Source of the DNA: Kineosporia corallincola
Lineage (GTDB): Bacteria > Actinomycetota > Actinomycetes > Actinomycetales > Kineosporiaceae
NCBI RefSeq assembly: GCF_018499875.1
Contig: NZ_JAHBAY010000003.1
Location: forward strand, 310,001-374,000
Direction of reading: 5' to 3'
Length of the DNA stretch: 64,000 nt
Shown here: positions 1-8,925 of the stretch, piece by piece
How the letters are laid out: each line of letters opens with the position of its first letter
How positions within the stretch are numbered: the first letter of the stretch is position 1
Program-made: the position numbers and the translations under genes
The notes under the pieces: model-generated
What the model saw: only the letters and a program-made list of their open reading frames with translations
What the model was told of the DNA's origin: nothing
Databases searched by the model: none

Positions 1-20
1 GTAACAGCTTGGGTAACAGC

Positions 21-569
21 TCAGGAGAGCCAGGCGTCCGCGAGCTTCTTGCGGGTGTCGGACAGCAGCTCGGGCAGGGCCTTGGTGCGGCCGACCACGG
101 GCAGGAAGTTCGCGTCGCCGCCCCACCGGGGAACCACGTGCTGGTGCAGGTGGGCGGCGATGCCCGCGCCGGCCACCGCGCCCTGGTTCATGCCCAGGTT
201 GAAACCGTGCGGCGCGGAGACCGCGCGGGTGACCGTCATCGCGCGCTGGGTCAGCGTGGCCACCTCGACCGTCTCCTCCGGGGTGAGGTCGGTGTAGTCG
301 GCGACGTGCCGGTACGGACACACCAGCACGTGACCGGGGTTGTAGGGGAACAGATTGAGGACGACGAAGGCGTGCTCACCCCGGGCGACGATCAGGCTCT
401 CCTCGTCGGGCACCCGTGGCGCCCGGCAGAACGGGCAGTCCTCACCCGGCGCCGAGGTCTTCGGTTTCTCCTCACCGCTGATGTAGACCATGCGGTGCGG
501 CGTCCAGAGCCGCTCGAAACCGTCCGGCCCACCGCTGAGCGCGTCCGCCGACTCGTACCCATCCGTCAC
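21..569 (-). CDS. HIT family nucleotide hydrolase/phosphorylase
   Basis: A 182-residue protein of the histidine triad (HIT) superfamily, which cleaves dinucleoside polyphosphates or nucleotidyl-phosphoramidates in the cytoplasm. The triad HLHQHVV lies near residue 141. An N-terminal CPFC pair is typical of the actinobacterial Ap4A-phosphorylase-like branch, as is the stretch around NLFPYNPGHVLVCP. The start is GTG with no strong Shine-Dalgarno sequence. It diverges from the membrane-protein pair starting at 645. Superfamily assignment is firm; the substrate is not known. Confidence 0.92.
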   Translation of the reverse strand: MTDGYESADALSGGPDGFERLWTPHRMVYISGEEKPKTSAPGEDCPFCRAPRVPDEESLIVARGEHAFVVLNLFPYNPGHVLVCPYRHVADYTDLTPEETVEVATLTQRAMTVTRAVSAPHGFNLGMNQGAVAGAGIAAHLHQHVVPRWGGDANFLPVVGRTKALPELLSDTRKKLADAWLS

Positions 570-644
570 CCGCGGGAGTCTAGTGGTGCGCCATGGAGCG
601 GGAAGTGGTCACAGGTCCCGCACAGCCGTGGCTACGCTGGGCCG

Positions 645-1163
645 GTGGACGGCACAGACACGACATCCCTGGACGAACCGGCCGGGGACCAGGTCCTGCG
701 CCTGGGCCGTCCGGCCAGGGCCACGCTGACCACCGCGCTGCTGCTGGTGGCCGGCCTGTTCCTGGCCGGCACCTTCTACGGCTCCGACGACTGGTGGCCG
801 TTCGGCCCGTGGCGGATGTACGCCACGTCGACGGCGCCCACCACCGCCATCGCCGTGCTGACCATCGAGGCCCGGCAGGCGGGCGACGACTCCCCGGGCG
901 CCTGGCGCCCGGCCGACCTGGAGCCGCCGACGGTCGGGCTGAACCGGGCCGAGATCGAGGGCCGGATGCCGGCGATCCTGGCCGACCCCTCGATGCTGGC
1001 CACGCTGATCGAGAGCCACTCCCGGCTGCGGCCCGACGATCCGGCCTGGACGGCGATCCGGATCCGGCGCGAGGAGCGGCTGATCGAGAACGGCCGGCAG
1101 ACCGGCGAGACCCGCACCAGCATCGTGGCGCAGTGGCCCACCGGCTCCGGGGACGCCTCGTGA
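645..1163 (+). CDS. Membrane-anchored partner of HTTM protein
   Basis: A 172-residue protein of unknown function with one strong hydrophobic segment (about residues 26-45), followed by the conserved-looking stretch WWPFGPWRMYATSTAP and a soluble tail rich in charged residues. GTG at 645 is chosen because it gives a short cytoplasmic N-terminus before the membrane span. The reading frame stays open far upstream, but that part is antisense to the HIT gene. Its stop overlaps the next gene's GTG by four bases, so the two are translationally coupled. Proteins of this type usually accompany HTTM-domain genes in actinomycetes (recalled family knowledge). Confidence 0.8.
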   Translation: MDGTDTTSLDEPAGDQVLRLGRPARATLTTALLLVAGLFLAGTFYGSDDWWPFGPWRMYATSTAPTTAIAVLTIEARQAGDDSPGAWRPADLEPPTVGLNRAEIEGRMPAILADPSMLATLIESHSRLRPDDPAWTAIRIRREERLIENGRQTGETRTSIVAQWPTGSGDAS

Positions 1164-2008
1164 GCTGGCTGTTCCGGCCCGTTCCGCTGGCCCGGGTGGC
1201 GCTGTTCCGGCGTGCCGTCTACGCGTTCGTGATCGTCGACGTGCTGTTCATGCACACGTCCGGGCACCACCACGGCTGGGCCGACCCGGTCTGGTACCGG
1301 CCGCTGGAGATGGGCCGGCTGCTGAACCTGCCGGCCGCGTCCGTGGCCCTGGTCGAAGTGCTGCGCTGGGGAACAGTTCTCGGCGCGGCGCTGGCGCTGA
1401 CCGGACGCCTGCCCCGGCTGTCCGGGGCGGTCGTGGCGGCGGGCTGGATCTGGTACCAGTACGTGGCCTTCTCGTACGGCAAGGTGGACCACGACCGCGG
1501 CGACTTCGTGATCGCCCTGCTGGTGCTGCCGCTGATCGGGTCGGCCGCACTGGGCGACCGGCGCCGCAGTGAGCTGGCCGGCTTCGTGCTGCGGGTGGTC
1601 CAGCTCGTCGCGATCGCCACGTACTTTCTCTCGGCGTTCGCGAAAGTCCGCTTCGGCGGCTGGGACTGGGTGAACTCGGCGACCTTCGTGCGGGCCGTGG
1701 TGCGCCGCCACAACTGGCTCAGCGAGCATCTGCTCCACATCCCGTGGAGCCTGCACGCCTTCCAGTGGGTGCTGTTCACCCTGGAGATCACCGCACCGGT
1801 GATCTTTCTGGTGGCGGAGCACTGGCGGCGCCGGATGGTCTACGGCTGGTACCTGTTCCACGCCGCCACGCTCGCCGTGGTCGGGATCGGTTTCTGGCCG
1901 CACCTGGTGATGATGCTGGCGTTCCTGCCGTTGGAGGAGTACCGCCTCCCCCGGCAGGCCCGCTCGCCCGTCAGCCCTTCGCGCCCATCGACTCCAGCAG
2001 TGACCTGA
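1160..2008 (+). CDS. HTTM domain membrane protein (vitamin-K carboxylase-like)
   Basis: A 282-residue polytopic membrane protein with about six to seven hydrophobic helices. It resembles the horizontally transferred transmembrane (HTTM) domain shared with vitamin K-dependent gamma-carboxylase: an N-terminal HTSGHHHG histidine cluster, WIWYQYVAFSYGKVDHD, and SAFAKVRFGGWDWV. It is coupled to the preceding gene by a GTGA overlap. A DCC-family thiol oxidoreductase, a frequent companion of HTTM genes, lies 1.2 kb away on the other strand. The last 38 bases overlap the convergent 88-residue gene. The substrate is unknown; carboxylation or redox work at the membrane is only an inference. Confidence 0.8.
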   Translation: MSWLFRPVPLARVALFRRAVYAFVIVDVLFMHTSGHHHGWADPVWYRPLEMGRLLNLPAASVALVEVLRWGTVLGAALALTGRLPRLSGAVVAAGWIWYQYVAFSYGKVDHDRGDFVIALLVLPLIGSAALGDRRRSELAGFVLRVVQLVAIATYFLSAFAKVRFGGWDWVNSATFVRAVVRRHNWLSEHLLHIPWSLHAFQWVLFTLEITAPVIFLVAEHWRRRMVYGWYLFHAATLAVVGIGFWPHLVMMLAFLPLEEYRLPRQARSPVSPSRPSTPAVT

Positions 2009-2237
2009 CCTTCGCGGCGAACAGCTGGTCCTTGGCCATCGCCGTGGCCACGGCGTGCTGCACCCGGTCACGGGCCCAGCCCGAGGGCCCGCGCGGGGTG
2101 CGCGACTCGGCGTCGAAGTCGGCCAGGTAGGTGGTGCCCGCCAGTTTTCCCTCGACGAGGTCGTGCAGCTTGTCGTAGGAACCGTCGTGCACGCCCCGCG
2201 AACCCAGGATACCGACGACCACATTCGCACCCAGCAC
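1971..2237 (-). CDS. Conserved-looking small hypothetical protein
   Basis: An 88-residue soluble protein that I do not recognise. It begins MLGANVVVGILGSRGVHDGSYDK and ends with a charged helix. The GTG start has a strong Shine-Dalgarno GAGGAGG (complement of 2242-2248) at close spacing, which supports translation. It converges on the HTTM gene and overlaps its 3' end by 38 bases. No catalytic motif, membrane span or signal peptide is visible. Confidence 0.6.
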   Translation of the reverse strand: MLGANVVVGILGSRGVHDGSYDKLHDLVEGKLAGTTYLADFDAESRTPRGPSGWARDRVQHAVATAMAKDQLFAAKVRSLLESMGAKG

Positions 2238-2335
2238 TGAAGCCTCCTCGCTCCGTGGACCACTTCCCCCTCATCTGGGGGTAGGGGACGACCGTAGTCA
2301 AGACATGACACGCGGTGATGCGCCGAGCGGGCGGG

Positions 2336-3007
2336 TCAGCCCACCGAGCCCGGTTCGGGCATCAGCCGCCGCGACTCGGGACGGCGCACCCAGGCCGAGA
2401 GTTTGCGGTACATCTCGGTGACCGGGAGCCCCGGGGACCGGTCCGCACGCACGATCGCGTAGCCGCCACCCTCGTGGTCGGCGCGGTAGCTGAGACCGGG
2501 ATGCACCAGCTCCGGCCCGAACCGCTCGACCGCCTGCCGGGCCCGGCGGGCCAGATCCACGTCGGCGCGGCCGCCGTCGGGCTGCGGGCAGAGCACCTCG
2601 GCCAAGGCCCGGGCCAGCCGCCCGGCCCGGGCGGCGAGCCGGTCGGCCAGCTCCACGTCGTGGGTGAGCAGGTAGGCGGCCGGGGCACCGGGGCCGAACA
2701 GCAGGGTCAGGCCGGGCATGGCGGCGCTCTCGATGCGCACCGACGACAGCTCGAAAACGCTCTCGTGCGGCCGGGGTTCACCGGCCGCGAGCATGGCCGC
2801 GACCGCCCGGTCGCGACGCAGCACGTCGTCGGGCGCTGCCATCAGCTCGGTCACCGCCCACAGCGCGGGTGGCGCGGTGGCGACCCGCTCCAGGTCGATC
2901 CGGGTCTCCATGGCGAAGCTGAAATCGCTGCGCCGGAAAGTGAAGTCGCCGATCCGGACCTCACGGTTCCCGCGAAGATCGACATCCGTTCCCGCACCGA
3001 GCACCAC
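2336..3007 (-). CDS. Hypothetical protein, arginine/alanine-rich
   Basis: A 223-residue soluble protein with no motif I can name. GTG at 3007 is preferred because AGGAGG (complement of 3014-3019) lies six bases upstream. The frame stays open to a TTG at 3088 but has no ribosome site there. The middle is rich in Ala, Arg and Leu and looks helical. The C-terminal part, around YRADHEGGGYAIVRADRSPG, may form strands. It lies downstream of the DCC gene on the same strand, 172 bases away, so joint transcription is possible but not shown. Confidence 0.6.
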   Translation of the reverse strand: MVLGAGTDVDLRGNREVRIGDFTFRRSDFSFAMETRIDLERVATAPPALWAVTELMAAPDDVLRRDRAVAAMLAAGEPRPHESVFELSSVRIESAAMPGLTLLFGPGAPAAYLLTHDVELADRLAARAGRLARALAEVLCPQPDGGRADVDLARRARQAVERFGPELVHPGLSYRADHEGGGYAIVRADRSPGLPVTEMYRKLSAWVRRPESRRLMPEPGSVG

Positions 3008-3179
3008 TGGCGGCCTCCTGCCCGTCGAACTGCCCCGTCGAAACACATCCCTGCCACCATCAGGCGGCCGGGAACCGTTGCGGGTCAAGATCGATGCAGC
3101 GTCACTGCCATGAGTGCGTGCGACTGCCGTTCAGTGCCGGGACCTGGTGGGTGCAGGTTCGCGACGGGGTCGGTGGGAC

Positions 3180-3593
3180 TCAGGATGCCTTGTGGGGCGG
3201 TGTGGCCTGGGGCATCACGCAGGCCGCGGTGCCGCCGGGCAGTCGGTGCCGGTTGCGCGCCACCCAGCGGTAGAGCAGACCCGACACCTGCCGCAGGCCG
3301 GGCAGTTCGATCAGCCGGCCGGCCGGGCGGGCCCAGAGCCGGGAGGCCCGCAGCAGCCGGGCCACGGCCAGCTCGGCGGCGTACACGGTGCCGTCGGCGT
3401 CGACGTACTGCAACGCCTCGGTGCACGCCTCGGCGGTGAGCCCGTAGGCGCTCAGGTCGAGACGCTGCCAGGGCTCGACCGCGGCCGGGGGCCGCAGGTA
3501 ACCGGTGACCACCCCGGCGAGCCGGGTGCAGATGCCGCAGTCGCCGTCGAACACCAGGACCGGCGAGGGCGCGTGCGGGGATGATGACGGCAT
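3180..3593 (-). CDS. DCC-family thiol-disulfide oxidoreductase (DUF393)
   Basis: A 137-residue protein with the family hallmark FDGDCGIC at residues 15-22. The DxxCxxC-type motif is the presumed redox site. Length matches the single-domain family (about 120-140 residues). A second typical block, ELAVARLLRASRLW, follows. The ATG (complement of 3591-3593) shares two bases with the divergent ATG at 3592, so the genes have no spacer at all. The family is linked to thiol redox work and is often found near HTTM or DoxX membrane proteins, as here (1160-2008). Confidence 0.88.
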   Translation of the reverse strand: MPSSSPHAPSPVLVFDGDCGICTRLAGVVTGYLRPPAAVEPWQRLDLSAYGLTAEACTEALQYVDADGTVYAAELAVARLLRASRLWARPAGRLIELPGLRQVSGLLYRWVARNRHRLPGGTAACVMPQATPPHKAS

Positions 3594-4239
3594 GGTGGAA
3601 TTTTACTCCTCGGCCCCGGGTGTCGACCCGGCGCGGGAGCCCGAGGAGGTCGGGGCCGCGTTCGCCGCCCCGGCGACGGAGGCCGCCGCGCAGGCCGTGG
3701 TGGACCGGCTCGGCCGGGTGGACTGGTCACCGCCCTGGACCGGGGACCGGCACCGGGCCCACGTCCTGCTGTTCCGGGAGTACCTGCGGCGCTCGGCGAT
3801 CTGGTACGACTTCCTGGAGCCGGCACCGCCCGGGCCACCGGCGTTCCGGCCCTGGCTGTTCGCCGACCTGGCCGTGCTGGTGGCGCCGGAGGTGCGGGCG
3901 CCCGCGGCGGCGGTCGAGCGGCTGCGGGCGGAGTGGGGCGACCGCTGGACCGGCGGAAGCCGGAAGGCCGCGTTCCAGGCCGTGCAGTGGGCCGCGCTGA
4001 TCGCCTCCCACCACCCGGCCCACCGCGAGCTGGCCGCCCGCGACGACCTCCCGCCCGACCCCTACGAGCCGGTGCTGCGGTTCCTGGAACGCGGTGGCGA
4101 GGGCTTCGGCCTGCCCGTGAACGGGTGGGTCGATCTGGGCTCCGGCAGTTCGGTGCGCACCGGGCCGATCTCCGAGAACCTGCTGCGGGAGCCGCTTCTC
4201 GATCTCAGCGACGGCAATCTGGACCGGCTGGAACGATGA
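3592..4239 (+). CDS. Hypothetical protein, possible DNA-alkylation-unrelated helical protein
   Basis: A 215-residue soluble protein I do not recognise. It is rich in Trp, Pro and Arg, with phrases such as WSPPWTGDRHRAHVLLFREYLRR and a C-terminal glycine-rich stretch near VNGWVDLGSGSS. ATG at 3592 overlaps the divergent DCC start codon. An in-frame open stretch continues upstream but would run antisense into DCC. It ends directly at the left arm of a strong hairpin (4236-4280) that separates it from thrS. No function is proposed. Confidence 0.6.
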   Translation: MVEFYSSAPGVDPAREPEEVGAAFAAPATEAAAQAVVDRLGRVDWSPPWTGDRHRAHVLLFREYLRRSAIWYDFLEPAPPGPPAFRPWLFADLAVLVAPEVRAPAAAVERLRAEWGDRWTGGSRKAAFQAVQWAALIASHHPAHRELAARDDLPPDPYEPVLRFLERGGEGFGLPVNGWVDLGSGSSVRTGPISENLLREPLLDLSDGNLDRLER

Positions 4240-4280
4240 GGGACGACGCCGGGTGGGGCCCACCCGGCGTCGTCCCTCAT
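4236..4280. terminator. Bidirectional terminator hairpin
   Basis: Two 22-base perfectly complementary arms (4236-4257 and 4259-4280) share a GAGGGACGACG core and are separated by one base. The hairpin lies between two convergent genes and includes the stop codon of the left gene. It lacks a long U-tract, as is usual in high-GC actinomycetes. The core resembles the hairpins at 18335, 25323 and 51209. Confidence 0.8.
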
Positions 4281-4287
4281 TGACGCG

Positions 4288-6267
4288 TCAGACCTGCGCG
4301 CGGGTGCGGATCGCCTCGGTGATCCGCTCGATCGCCTGATCGATCGGCACCCCGTTGTCTTGCGAGCCGTCGCGGAACCGGAACGACACCGCGCCCTTGG
4401 CCACGTCGTCGTCACCCACGATCAGCATGAAGGGCACCTTCTGCTTGGTGTGGGTGCGGATCTTCTTGGGCATGCGGTCGTCCGAGTCGTCGACCTCCAC
4501 CCGCACGCCGGCCGCGCGCAGCTTCTGCGCGACGTCGTTCAGGTAGGGCACGTGGTCGTCGGTGACCGGGATGCCGACGGCCTGGACCGGGGCGAGCCAC
4601 GGAGGGAAAGCGCCGGCGTAGTGCTCGACCAGTACCCCGAAGAACCGCTCCAGCGAACCGAACTTGGCCGAGTGGATCATCACCGGCTGCTGCCGGGTGC
4701 CGTCGGCGGCGGCGAACTCCAGGCCGAACCCCTTGGGCTGGTTGAAGTCGTACTGGATGGTCGACATCTGCCAGGTGCGGCCGATCGCGTCCTTCGCCTG
4801 CACCGAGATCTTCGGGCCGTAGAACGCGGCGCCACCGGGGTCGGGCACCAGCTCGGCGCCGGACTCCTCAGCCACCTGCCGCAGCACCTCGGTGGCCTTC
4901 TCCCAGTCCTCGTCCGAGCCGACGAACTTGTCTTTCTTGGCCGGGTCGTCGGAGCGGGTGGAGAGCTCGAGATAGTAGTCGCTGAGACCGAAGTCGCTCA
5001 GCAGGCCGGTGACGAACCTCAGCAGGTGCCGGATCTCGTCGGGGGCCTGCTCGGGGGTGACGTAGCTGTGCGAGTCGTCCTGGGTCAGACCACGCACCCG
5101 GGTGAGACCGTGCACCACGCCGGACTTCTCGTAGCGGTAGACCGAGCCGAACTCGAACAGGCGCAGCGGCAGCTCACGGTAGGAACGCCCGCGCGACCTG
5201 AAGATCAGGTTGTGCATCGGGCAGTTCATCGCCTTGAGGTAGTACTCGCTGTTCTCCAGCTGCATCGGCGGGAACATGGTGTCCGCGTAGTAGGGCAGGT
5301 GACCGGAGGTCTCGAACAGCTGGCCCTTGCTGATGTGCGGGGTGCCGACGTAGGAGAAGCCCTCCTCGATGTGGCGCTGCCGCACGTAGTCTTCCATCAC
5401 CCGCTTGATCACGCCGCCCTTGGGGTGGAAAACCACCAGGCCGGAACCGATCTCGTCGGGGAAGCTGAACAGGTCGAGCTCGGTACCGAGCTTGCGGTGG
5501 TCGCGGCGCTCGGCCTCGGCCAGCCGTTCCAGATAGGCCTTCAGCTCGTCCTTGGTGGCCCACGCGGTGCCGTAGATGCGCTGGAGCTGCGGGTTCTTCT
5601 CGCTGCCCCGCCAGTACGCGGCGGCGCTGCGCATCAGCTGGAACCCGTTGCCGATCAGCCGGGTGGTCGGCACGTGCGGGCCGCGGCACAGGTCTTTCCA
5701 GGCCACCTCGCCCTTGCGGTTGAGGTTGTCGTAGATGGTCAGCTCGCCGCCGCCCACCTCGACGTCGGCGCCCTCGGCGTCGCCGGCCCCACCCTTGAGA
5801 CCGATCAGCTCCAGCTTGTACGGCTCGTCGGCCAGCTCGGCGCGGGCCTCCTCGTCGGTGACCACGCGGCGCCGGAAGGTCTGGCCCTCCTTGATCAGGC
5901 GCTGCATGGTCTTGTCGAGAGCCTTCAGATCCTCGGGGGTGAAGGGGGTCTCGACGTCGAAGTCGTAGTAGAAGCCGTCGCGGATCGGCGGGCCGATACC
6001 GAGCTTCGCGTCTTTGAAGGTGGCCTGCACGGCCTGCGCGAGCACGTGGGCGGTGGAGTGCCGCAGCACCGCCAGGCCCTCCGGGTCGGCGGCGGTGACG
6101 GGCTCGACCTCGTCACCCGCGGAGAGCTCGTGGGTGAGGTCGCGCAGCTCGCCGTTGACGCGGGCCACGAGCACGGCGCGGTCGTCGGCGAACAGGTCCG
6201 CGGCCGTGGTCGCCGCGGGGACTTCCCGCGGCGAACCGGATACGGACACGGTGACCTGGGCTGACAC
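4288..6267 (-). CDS. thrS: Threonyl-tRNA synthetase
   Basis: A 659-residue class II aminoacyl-tRNA synthetase that charges tRNA-Thr. Domains in order: TGS (about 1-65), editing/SAD domain with [11 protein letters not shown] (about 75-90), catalytic core containing the zinc-site NCPMHN and motif 2 region [16 protein letters not shown], motif 3 in the later core, and a C-terminal anticodon-binding domain ending in TRAQV. GTG at 6267 is chosen because GAGGAG lies just upstream and the protein begins at the TGS fold; the frame stays open further upstream without meaning. It diverges from the GGDEF gene. I see no T-box leader in the 130-base gap. Confidence 0.97.
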   Translation of the reverse strand: MSAQVTVSVSGSPREVPAATTAADLFADDRAVLVARVNGELRDLTHELSAGDEVEPVTAADPEGLAVLRHSTAHVLAQAVQATFKDAKLGIGPPIRDGFYYDFDVETPFTPEDLKALDKTMQRLIKEGQTFRRRVVTDEEARAELADEPYKLELIGLKGGAGDAEGADVEVGGGELTIYDNLNRKGEVAWKDLCRGPHVPTTRLIGNGFQLMRSAAAYWRGSEKNPQLQRIYGTAWATKDELKAYLERLAEAERRDHRKLGTELDLFSFPDEIGSGLVVFHPKGGVIKRVMEDYVRQRHIEEGFSYVGTPHISKGQLFETSGHLPYYADTMFPPMQLENSEYYLKAMNCPMHNLIFRSRGRSYRELPLRLFEFGSVYRYEKSGVVHGLTRVRGLTQDDSHSYVTPEQAPDEIRHLLRFVTGLLSDFGLSDYYLELSTRSDDPAKKDKFVGSDEDWEKATEVLRQVAEESGAELVPDPGGAAFYGPKISVQAKDAIGRTWQMSTIQYDFNQPKGFGLEFAAADGTRQQPVMIHSAKFGSLERFFGVLVEHYAGAFPPWLAPVQAVGIPVTDDHVPYLNDVAQKLRAAGVRVEVDDSDDRMPKKIRTHTKQKVPFMLIVGDDDVAKGAVSFRFRDGSQDNGVPIDQAIERITEAIRTRAQV

Positions 6268-6399
6268 GGTGACTCCTCGATAGTCGGTGAACACCCGGAC
6301 GGGGTGCGTGCCGATGCTACCGAGCGCTCCGGCCCTCGCGCCCGCGGGTTTCGGCCCTGCCCCCTCAGGGTGGGACAGGCGTGTGCCGATAACGCGTCC

Positions 6400-8055
6400 G
6401 TGGCAGGAGCAGAGACCGCTGAGTACACCGAGGTCAGGTTCGCGGACGCGGACCGCGAGGAGCAGGCCCGGCTGGGGGCCGTGCACGCCCTGCGGCTGCT
6501 GGAGCAGCCGGTGACCGAGAGCATCGACCGGGTGATCGAGATGGCCGCCGAGCTGTGTCACACCCCGTTCGCGACGATCAACATCGTGGACGAGGAGTGG
6601 CTGCACTCGATCGCCGCGACCAACGGCCCGCAGGGCCGGTTCCCGCGCGAGGACATCCCCTGCGACCTGGTGGTGCGCAGCGGTCAGGAGCTGGTGGTGC
6701 CGGACGCCACGTCCGTGCCGATGCTGGCGGCCAGCCCGGTGGTCGACGGCACGCTGGCCAGCGTCGGGTTCTACGCCTCGGTGCCGCTGCGGACGCTGTC
6801 CGGGCACGTGGTGGGCACGCTGTGCGCGTACGGCCAGGAGCCGCACGACTTCAGCGAGACCCAGCTGAAGATGCTCCGGCTGCTCGCGGACCACACCATC
6901 GGCATCTTCCAGATGGGCGACGCGGTGGAGCGGGCCCGGCAGGCCGCCGACCAGCTGTCGCAGCAGTCCCGGGTGCTGGTCACCGCGTTCCAGCACGCCA
7001 CCGACGGCATCGCCGTGGTGGCGCTGGCCGGGCCCGAGTCCGGGCGGATCGTGCAGGCCAACCCGGCCGCGTGCACGCTCACGGGCCGTTCCACCCTGGT
7101 CGGGGCCAGTCTCGCCGAACTGCTCAGCGGGCCGTCACGACCGGAGACTCCGTTGAGGGACGACGCAGGGCCGCGCCCCGCGCCGCCCGGGCGCAAGCCC
7201 GACCGCCTGGTGCTGCTGGAGAAGCTGGACCGGCTGGTGTCCGAGCCGGCCGGCACCGTCGCCAACGACACCTTCGAGCACCTGACCCAGATGGCGGTGG
7301 GGACCGGCCACATCTACATCCAGCTGGTGATCACCCTGACCAGGGACGACGAGGGCGGGCCGGAACACGCCCTGGTGCAGATGCGCGACGTGACCGCCCA
7401 GCAGGCCCACGAGAAGTGGCTGAACCGGCAGACCCAGACCGACCCGCTGACCGGGCTGGGCAACCGGCTGGCGATGCGGGAGCGGCTGGGCGAGGAGATC
7501 TCGGCGTTACGGGTGAGCGAGGCCGGGCTCGGCGTGCTGATGATCGACCTGGACAACTTCCGGGCCGTCAACGAGCGGCTGGGCCGGCCCGCCGGTGACG
7601 ACCTGCTCTGCCGGATGGCGACGTCGCTGGTCACCGCGCTGCCGGTGGAGGCGTTCGCGACCCGGCCGGACGGTGACAAGTTCGTGGTGATCACCGCTGC
7701 CCCCGGCGCCACCGAGGTGCAGGACCTGGCCGGACAGGTGTCGCAGGCCCTGGCCGAGACCTCCGCCTACTTCGGCGACCGGCTCGGGGTGCGGGTCGGG
7801 GCGAGCATCGGCACCACCTTCACCCGCAACCCGGCGACCGACCCGGACGAGCTGATCAAGGCCGCGGACTCGGCGATGTACGCGGAGAAGCGCCGCAACC
7901 GGCTGGCCCTGGCCGAGGCCCCGTCGGGGTTGCACGCGGTGCCCTCGCCGCGCGGCGAGGACGAGGCCCCGGTGCCGCCCCCCACCCCGGCCCCGCGGCA
8001 CCAGCCGAGCGGGCCGGGTGAGAGCGCACATCCGGCGCGCAGCAAGCAGTCCTGA
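6400..8055 (+). CDS. GAF-PAS-GGDEF signalling protein with degenerate GGDEF motif
   Basis: A roughly 551-residue cytoplasmic sensor. The GAF domain covers about residues 10-175, with [18 protein letters not shown] and [15 protein letters not shown]-like domain follows (about 190-335), interrupted by a Pro/Arg-rich linker. The GGDEF domain runs from about 345 to 510 and is recognised by DPLTGLGNR and [15 protein letters not shown]. Where GGDEF is expected the sequence reads DGDKF (residues 424-428), so diguanylate cyclase activity is doubtful. The tail is Pro-rich and disordered. GTG at 6400 is a tentative start; GTG at 6370 is an alternative. A c-di-GMP-binding or scaffold role is an inference. 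Confidence 0.85.
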   Translation: MAGAETAEYTEVRFADADREEQARLGAVHALRLLEQPVTESIDRVIEMAAELCHTPFATINIVDEEWLHSIAATNGPQGRFPREDIPCDLVVRSGQELVVPDATSVPMLAASPVVDGTLASVGFYASVPLRTLSGHVVGTLCAYGQEPHDFSETQLKMLRLLADHTIGIFQMGDAVERARQAADQLSQQSRVLVTAFQHATDGIAVVALAGPESGRIVQANPAACTLTGRSTLVGASLAELLSGPSRPETPLRDDAGPRPAPPGRKPDRLVLLEKLDRLVSEPAGTVANDTFEHLTQMAVGTGHIYIQLVITLTRDDEGGPEHALVQMRDVTAQQAHEKWLNRQTQTDPLTGLGNRLAMRERLGEEISALRVSEAGLGVLMIDLDNFRAVNERLGRPAGDDLLCRMATSLVTALPVEAFATRPDGDKFVVITAAPGATEVQDLAGQVSQALAETSAYFGDRLGVRVGASIGTTFTRNPATDPDELIKAADSAMYAEKRRNRLALAEAPSGLHAVPSPRGEDEAPVPPPTPAPRHQPSGPGESAHPARSKQS

Positions 8056-8092
8056 GGTCGGCTGGGCTTCCGGAGGCGGCCGGTTTCTCGGG

Positions 8093-8268
8093 CCGGACCG
8101 GCTTGTCAGGCCGGACCGGCTTCTCGGAGCGGCTTCTCGGAGCGGCTTCTCGGACTGGCCGGCGTCGTCCGGCCGGGGAGAAACTGTGCGGGCGAGGCTG
8201 CGCGGGCGAGGCTGTGCGGGCGAGGCTGCGCGGGCGAGGCTGCGCGGGCGAGGCTGCGCGGGCGGGCT
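8093..8268. repeat. Two adjacent short tandem repeats
   Basis: The spacer between the GGDEF gene and the convergent TetR gene holds two arrays. The first (about 8093-8155) is built from GGCCGGACCGGCTTCTC and GGAGCGGCTTCTC units. The second (8186-8268) has almost six head-to-tail copies of the 14-mer GCGCGGGCGAGGCT, with T/C variation at base 2. No protein signal is credible here. Confidence 0.85.
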
Positions 8269-8270
8269 GA

Positions 8271-8873
8271 TCAGGTCAGCGCGGCCAGGCTGCCGGTGAA
8301 CGCGCCGACGGCCAGCCGGGCGATGTGCGGGGGGCCGATCCGGTCACGGCGTTCCGGCGGCATCGAGAGCCACTGGGTGACGGCGGAGTCGACGTAGCCC
8401 AGGTAGGAACGCACGGCCAGCTCGACGACCGTGGGGTCGCCCGGCACCGTGACCCCGGTGGCCGAGAGGTCGGCCAGGAGCCGTTCGGTCAGGGCGGTGC
8501 GCAGTTCGCCGACGATGGCCATCGCCTCGGGCTGGGACTCGTCGGTGAAGCCGCGCAGCACCGACAGCACGCCCGCCGGATGCTCGCGCGCATAGCCGGC
8601 GTAGAGCTCGACGGTGGCCGCGAGCCGCTCCAGCGACGGTTCGCCCGGCACCGCGTCCAGTTTCTCGGCGATCCGGTCCACGGCGCCGCGCAGCACCTCC
8701 AGGTAGAGCTTCTGCTTGCTGCCGAAGTAGAAGACGACCAGCGGCGCGGACACCCCGGCCGCAGCGGCCAGGTCGGCCACCGAGACGGCCGCGTAGGGAC
8801 GCCGGCCGAACTCCTCCCGGGCCACCGCGAGAATCGCCGCCCGCCGCTCGTCCGGGCCCATTCTGCGCTTCAC
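8271..8873 (-). CDS. TetR/AcrR family transcriptional regulator
   Basis: A 200-residue repressor-type protein. The N-terminal helix-turn-helix spans about residues 12-58, with the recognition region VADLAAAAGVSAPLVVFYFGSK. The rest is the usual all-helical ligand-binding and dimer domain, which names no ligand. It is divergent from the GH13 gene at 8926, and the 52-base spacer holds a clean dyad (8896-8915). It probably represses itself and that gene. The ATG at 8873 has no alternative nearby. Confidence 0.92.
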   Translation of the reverse strand: MKRRMGPDERRAAILAVAREEFGRRPYAAVSVADLAAAAGVSAPLVVFYFGSKQKLYLEVLRGAVDRIAEKLDAVPGEPSLERLAATVELYAGYAREHPAGVLSVLRGFTDESQPEAMAIVGELRTALTERLLADLSATGVTVPGDPTVVELAVRSYLGYVDSAVTQWLSMPPERRDRIGPPHIARLAVGAFTGSLAALT

Positions 8874-8895
8874 GGGGAGTACGCTAACGTCTCAC

Positions 8896-8915
8896 TATTG
8901 AACGCTTCTTCAATA
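8896..8915. promoter_or_regulatory. Probable TetR operator
   Basis: The inverted repeat TATTGAA-N6-TTCAATA lies midway between the divergent TetR and GH13 genes, immediately 5' of the GH13 ribosome-binding site AAGGAG. Position and symmetry suit a TetR operator that would cover both promoters. The AT-rich content stands out against the surrounding GC. Confidence 0.65.
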
Positions 8916-8925
8916 AGGAGTCTTG

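Noticed and set aside
9-1163. 384-codon forward frame covering the HIT gene and the next gene
   Set aside because: The part before 645 is antisense to HIT and composition-driven; only the segment from GTG 645 reads as a protein.
4360-6264. 634-codon forward frame opposite thrS
   Set aside because: Antisense to a firm threonyl-tRNA synthetase gene; the sequence is Val/Gly/His/Arg-biased with no domain, typical of high-GC shadow frames.
6268-6399. Possible T-box or other leader before thrS
   Set aside because: The 132-base divergent gap lacks a T-box consensus or a stable specifier stem.
7150-7200. GAGGGACGACGC sequence inside the GGDEF gene as a member of the hairpin family
   Set aside because: There is no matching complementary arm nearby; it lies in coding sequence encoding a linker.
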